This document shows, piece after piece, positions 6,027 through 8,256 of a stretch of DNA of 8,256 bases (its first letter is position 1; each line of letters starts with the position of its first letter). Made by a program: the position numbers and the translations under genes. The notes beneath the pieces are model-generated. The model did not search any database, was not told where the DNA came from, and worked only from the letters and a program-made list of their open reading frames with translations. The DNA lies in contig MEQV01000039.1 in assembly GCA_001770355.1 (NCBI GenBank), positions 4,050-12,305 of the forward strand. The letters run 5' to 3'. The DNA comes from Betaproteobacteria bacterium RIFCSPLOWO2_02_FULL_62_17 (GTDB taxonomy: Bacteria; Pseudomonadota; Gammaproteobacteria; Burkholderiales; SG8-39).

Positions 6027-7583
6027 GTGAACCGCAACGTCATCGGCTTCCTGGTTCTGGTGGTGGTTGGCACGGCGGCGCTTCTGGGCGTGTATTACGC
6101 GATGCCCTATCTGACGAGTGTCACGCAGAAGGACACCTCCGATGCCGGCGCCGTGGGAACGACCTTGCGAATTGGTGTGGACAACTGGGTCGGCTATGTC
6201 CCGCTTTGCAGCAAGGAACTGCGAAGGCAAATGCGCGTCGCGGGCTATCTGGTTCAATGCGAGGACGACAACGCGGACACGCCCGCGCGCATGAAACGCC
6301 TGCGCGAAGGCAATCTCGAGTTCGCGGTTGCCACGGTCGACTCCTTGCTCCTCAATGGGGTGCGCGAAAAATTTCCCGGGACCATCGTGCTGGTGATCGA
6401 CGAATCGAGCGGCGGGGACGCCATCGTCGCGCGCGCGGCCAAGATTGCCAGCCTGCAAGAATTGAAGTCGCGTTCGGACTTCAAAATAGCCTTCACACCC
6501 GGCTCGCCAAGCGAACATTTGCTGAAATCGGTGGCAGTGCATTTCGACGTGCCGGCGCTGCGCGAGCGCAACGGCGCGTGGCGCGTGCCGGTCAGGGGGT
6601 CCTCCGACGCGCTCAAACAACTGCAGTCCGGAAAAGTGGACATCGCGGTGCTGTGGGAGCCCGATGTGTCGCGGGCCCTCGCCATCAAAGGGGTTCACAA
6701 ACTGCTCGGTACCGATCAGACCAAGCGCTTGATCGTCGATGTGTTGCTGGTCAGTCGGGAGTTCTCCCGGACCAACGGCCCGGCGGTCAGGCAGTTGCTC
6801 GAGAGTTATTTCCGAACCTTGAAGCATTTTCGCGACAACCCCGCGGCACTGGCCGACGAGGTCAAACAAGCCGCCCGCGTCGATGAGGCGCAGGTCACCG
6901 CCATCCTCGGCGGCGTGCGCTGGGCGACGCTGGAGGAAAACGCCCGTGAGTGGTTTGGACTAGCCGCGCCTGGGGGCAACTCGTCCGAGGGATTGATCGA
7001 CGTGCTTGAATCCACCGCGCGGATATTGGTGGATAGTGGCGATATGCGTGAAAACCCGATTCCGGAGCGCGATCCCTACCGCTTGCAGCATCGCCTGTAC
7101 GTGGAAGATCTTTTCAAGACCGGCATCGGCGCCACGGCGGAAGCGCCTGGCGCGACCAAGCAGGCGGGCGGGCGCAAGTTCGCGGCGCTAACCGCGGCGC
7201 AGTGGGAGGCGTTGCGCGAGATCGGCACTCTCAAGGCGCGCCCGATAACTTTCCAAAGCGGCGCCTCGGAACTCAGCGTCGAAGGCAGGACCGAACTCGA
7301 TGCCGCGGCGCAGAATCTCAGGCATTATCCGAATTTCCGCATCGTCATACGCGGGCATACCGGGACACGCGGGGAATTGGAGTCCAACCGCCAGCTTTCC
7401 CTGGAGCGGGCCGACACGATCAAGCGCCATTTGATGATTACGCATGGCATCGATGAGGTGCGTCTGCGCGCCGTCGGCTACGGCGGTGAGCGGCCGCTCA
7501 GCCGGCTCGAGGGCGAGTCGGACCGCGCCTATGAATACCGCTTGCCGCGGGTCGAATTGCACATGGTCACGGAAGGTTTCTGA
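6027..7583 (+). CDS. membrane-anchored solute-binding (NMT1-like) and OmpA-like fusion protein
   Basis: A 518-residue protein. Residues about 5-28 form a single hydrophobic helix with no clear cleavage site, so the protein is probably tethered to the inner membrane with its body in the periplasm. The NMT1/SsuA-like binding domain covers about 46-335: LRIGVDNWVGYVPL (47-60), GGDAIVA (129-135), FTPGSPSEHLL (156-166) and the family-typical DIAVLWEPD (205-213). A linker (about 365-395) leads to an OmpA-like domain at about 405-515, with FQSGASEL (409-416), GHTG (443-446), LSLERA (457-462) and GYGGERPL (484-491). The usual Asp of GHTD is Gly446 and the NRRVE motif has become PRVEL (507-511), so peptidoglycan binding may be altered. 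The GTG start follows the vWA stop with no gap; GAAGG at 6011-6015 is a plausible ribosome site, and the next in-frame ATG (residue 26) would cut the membrane helix. It is a diverged paralogue of the first gene of the operon, sharing the GGDA motif and domain order. The ligand is unknown. Confidence 0.9.
   Translation: MNRNVIGFLVLVVVGTAALLGVYYAMPYLTSVTQKDTSDAGAVGTTLRIGVDNWVGYVPLCSKELRRQMRVAGYLVQCEDDNADTPARMKRLREGNLEFAVATVDSLLLNGVREKFPGTIVLVIDESSGGDAIVARAAKIASLQELKSRSDFKIAFTPGSPSEHLLKSVAVHFDVPALRERNGAWRVPVRGSSDALKQLQSGKVDIAVLWEPDVSRALAIKGVHKLLGTDQTKRLIVDVLLVSREFSRTNGPAVRQLLESYFRTLKHFRDNPAALADEVKQAARVDEAQVTAILGGVRWATLEENAREWFGLAAPGGNSSEGLIDVLESTARILVDSGDMRENPIPERDPYRLQHRLYVEDLFKTGIGATAEAPGATKQAGGRKFAALTAAQWEALREIGTLKARPITFQSGASELSVEGRTELDAAAQNLRHYPNFRIVIRGHTGTRGELESNRQLSLERADTIKRHLMITHGIDEVRLRAVGYGGERPLSRLEGESDRAYEYRLPRVELHMVTEGF
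7571..7576 (+). promoter_or_regulatory. ribosome binding site of the last, partial gene
   Basis: GGAAGG lies six bases before the ATG at 7583, inside the end of the upstream gene. The stop and start share one base (TGATG), which supports translational coupling and fixes the start. Confidence 0.7.
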
Positions 7584-8256
7584 TGGGTGAGCACGCCGGG
7601 CTGGGCGCCACCGCGACCGGGTCTCTGCAACGAGCGGTGTTGTCGCGCACCCTGCAGCATCCTTTCACGCTCTACCCGAGCGCAGTCGGGCTGCTCGGCT
7701 TGGTCGGGGTGCTGCTGTTCGGCCCGATCCTGCCGGCAGTTCTTGCCGCGGGCGCGGGCCTGAGCACCGGTCTGCTCCACTTTCTGACGCAGTACTTCCT
7801 GCGTTCAGACCGGGTCGCGGCAGCGCATCTCAAGGAAATTCATGACCGGCTCGACTCGCAGCAGCGCGAGGTCCTGGAAAATCTGGAGGGAAAGCTGAAA
7901 GCCGCGGCCAAGCTTGCCATCGGCACCGAGTACGGGCTTCAGGCAGCAGACCAATTGGGCATGGCGCGCACGCGTTTCGAACTCCTGAAAACGCTTCTTG
8001 CCGAAAAATTCAAACCTACCGAACTCACATTCAGCCGCTACTTTGTCGCCGGCGAGCAAACCTACCTCGCCGTTCTGGATAACCTGGACAGCATCGCAAG
8101 CCGCCTGCAAAGTGTCAGCACTATCGATGCACGGCATGTCTCCGCCCGCATCACCGCGATCGGCCGGCAGAAAAAAATCGCGCCTGCTGACGAGGAGGAG
8201 ATCGAGACACTCAAGGCGCGGCTTGCCTTGCGCGAGGAGCAACTCGACCGTATAAA
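7583..8256 (+). CDS. membrane protein with hydrophobic hairpin and long helical region, 3'-truncated
   Basis: The frame from ATG 7583 stays open to the window edge: 224 complete codons and no stop. The N-terminal 25 residues are polar. Residues about 30-70 are strongly hydrophobic, with a Gly-Pro break near 47-51, suggesting two short membrane helices or a re-entrant hairpin (LLGLVGVLLFGPILPAVLAA at 37-56). From about 75 onward the sequence is rich in Leu, Ala, Glu, Lys and Arg with heptad-like spacing (83-112, 125-145, 203-224), predicting long amphipathic helices or coiled coil, with no Cys after the membrane part. With both ends on the same side, the helical region is most likely cytoplasmic. 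I do not recognise the family. Placement after a GGAAGG site with a 1-nt overlap with the SBP/OmpA gene makes it part of the same operon, where it could link the periplasmic proteins to the cytoplasm, possibly to the divergent AAA+ protein. Its true length and any downstream domain are unseen. Confidence 0.85.
   Translation, partial: MGEHAGLGATATGSLQRAVLSRTLQHPFTLYPSAVGLLGLVGVLLFGPILPAVLAAGAGLSTGLLHFLTQYFLRSDRVAAAHLKEIHDRLDSQQREVLENLEGKLKAAAKLAIGTEYGLQAADQLGMARTRFELLKTLLAEKFKPTELTFSRYFVAGEQTYLAVLDNLDSIASRLQSVSTIDARHVSARITAIGRQKKIAPADEEEIETLKARLALREEQLDRI

Noticed and set aside
5244..6869. A 541-codon open frame on the minus strand opposite the vWA and second SBP/OmpA genes
   Set aside because: It lies fully antisense to genes with clear domains and motifs. 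Its translation is rich in His, Arg, Gln and Ala with no recognisable domain, as expected of a shadow frame in GC-rich DNA.
7529..8242. Minus-strand frames of 83 and 145 codons at the right end (7529-7780, 7805-8242)
   Set aside because: The plus-strand reading from 7583 is open to the edge, has an overlapping start and good ribosome site, and gives a sensible membrane-plus-helix protein; the minus frames are its shadow.
1..8256. CRISPR array, tRNA, insertion sequence or attachment site
   Set aside because: No regularly spaced direct repeats, cloverleaf-like sequence, terminal inverted repeats with a transposase, or integrase gene was seen on either strand.

Overview
This is a GC-rich window that reads as a betaproteobacterial, Burkholderiales-like chromosome. 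The lineage guess rests on the strong GC third-position bias and on an orphan Bug/TctC-type solute-binding protein, a family greatly expanded in that order; there is no rRNA or housekeeping marker to confirm it. All complete genes look intact, and no tRNA, rRNA, IS element, CRISPR array or phage gene is visible.

Minus-strand half (about 166-3424). A 729-residue protein with N-terminal ankyrin repeats and two intact CbbX/CFXQ-type AAA+ modules (1235-3424) is followed 91 bp downstream on the same strand by a secreted tripartite-tricarboxylate-transporter-type binding protein (166-1143). A 6-bp hairpin and a T7 run lie in the gap. The first 139 bases may hold the tail of a plus-strand gene, but this is weak.

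Plus-strand half (3569 to the right edge). A compact, translationally coupled operon diverges from the AAA+ gene across 144 bp. In order it encodes: (1) a secreted periplasmic protein joining an NMT1/PBP2-like solute-binding domain to a C-terminal OmpA-like peptidoglycan-binding domain; (2) a secreted von Willebrand factor A protein with a complete MIDAS; (3) a second solute-binding/OmpA fusion, this one held by an N-terminal membrane helix; (4) a membrane protein with a hydrophobic hairpin and a long helical cytoplasmic-type region, cut by the window edge. The junctions are a 20-nt overlap, a 0-nt gap and a 1-nt overlap, so the four products are probably made together.

The cluster is the notable content. 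No permease or ABC ATPase accompanies the two binding-protein domains, so transport is an unlikely job. The parts suggest, by inference, an envelope-sensing or cell-wall-anchored assembly: two ligand-binding modules fixed to peptidoglycan, a MIDAS adaptor in the periplasm, a membrane/coiled-coil partner, and possibly a cytoplasmic tandem AAA+ remodeler read from the divergent promoter region. The two OmpA domains differ at the residues expected to hold diaminopimelate, which hints at divided roles. I do not recognise a named, characterised system with this exact gene set.
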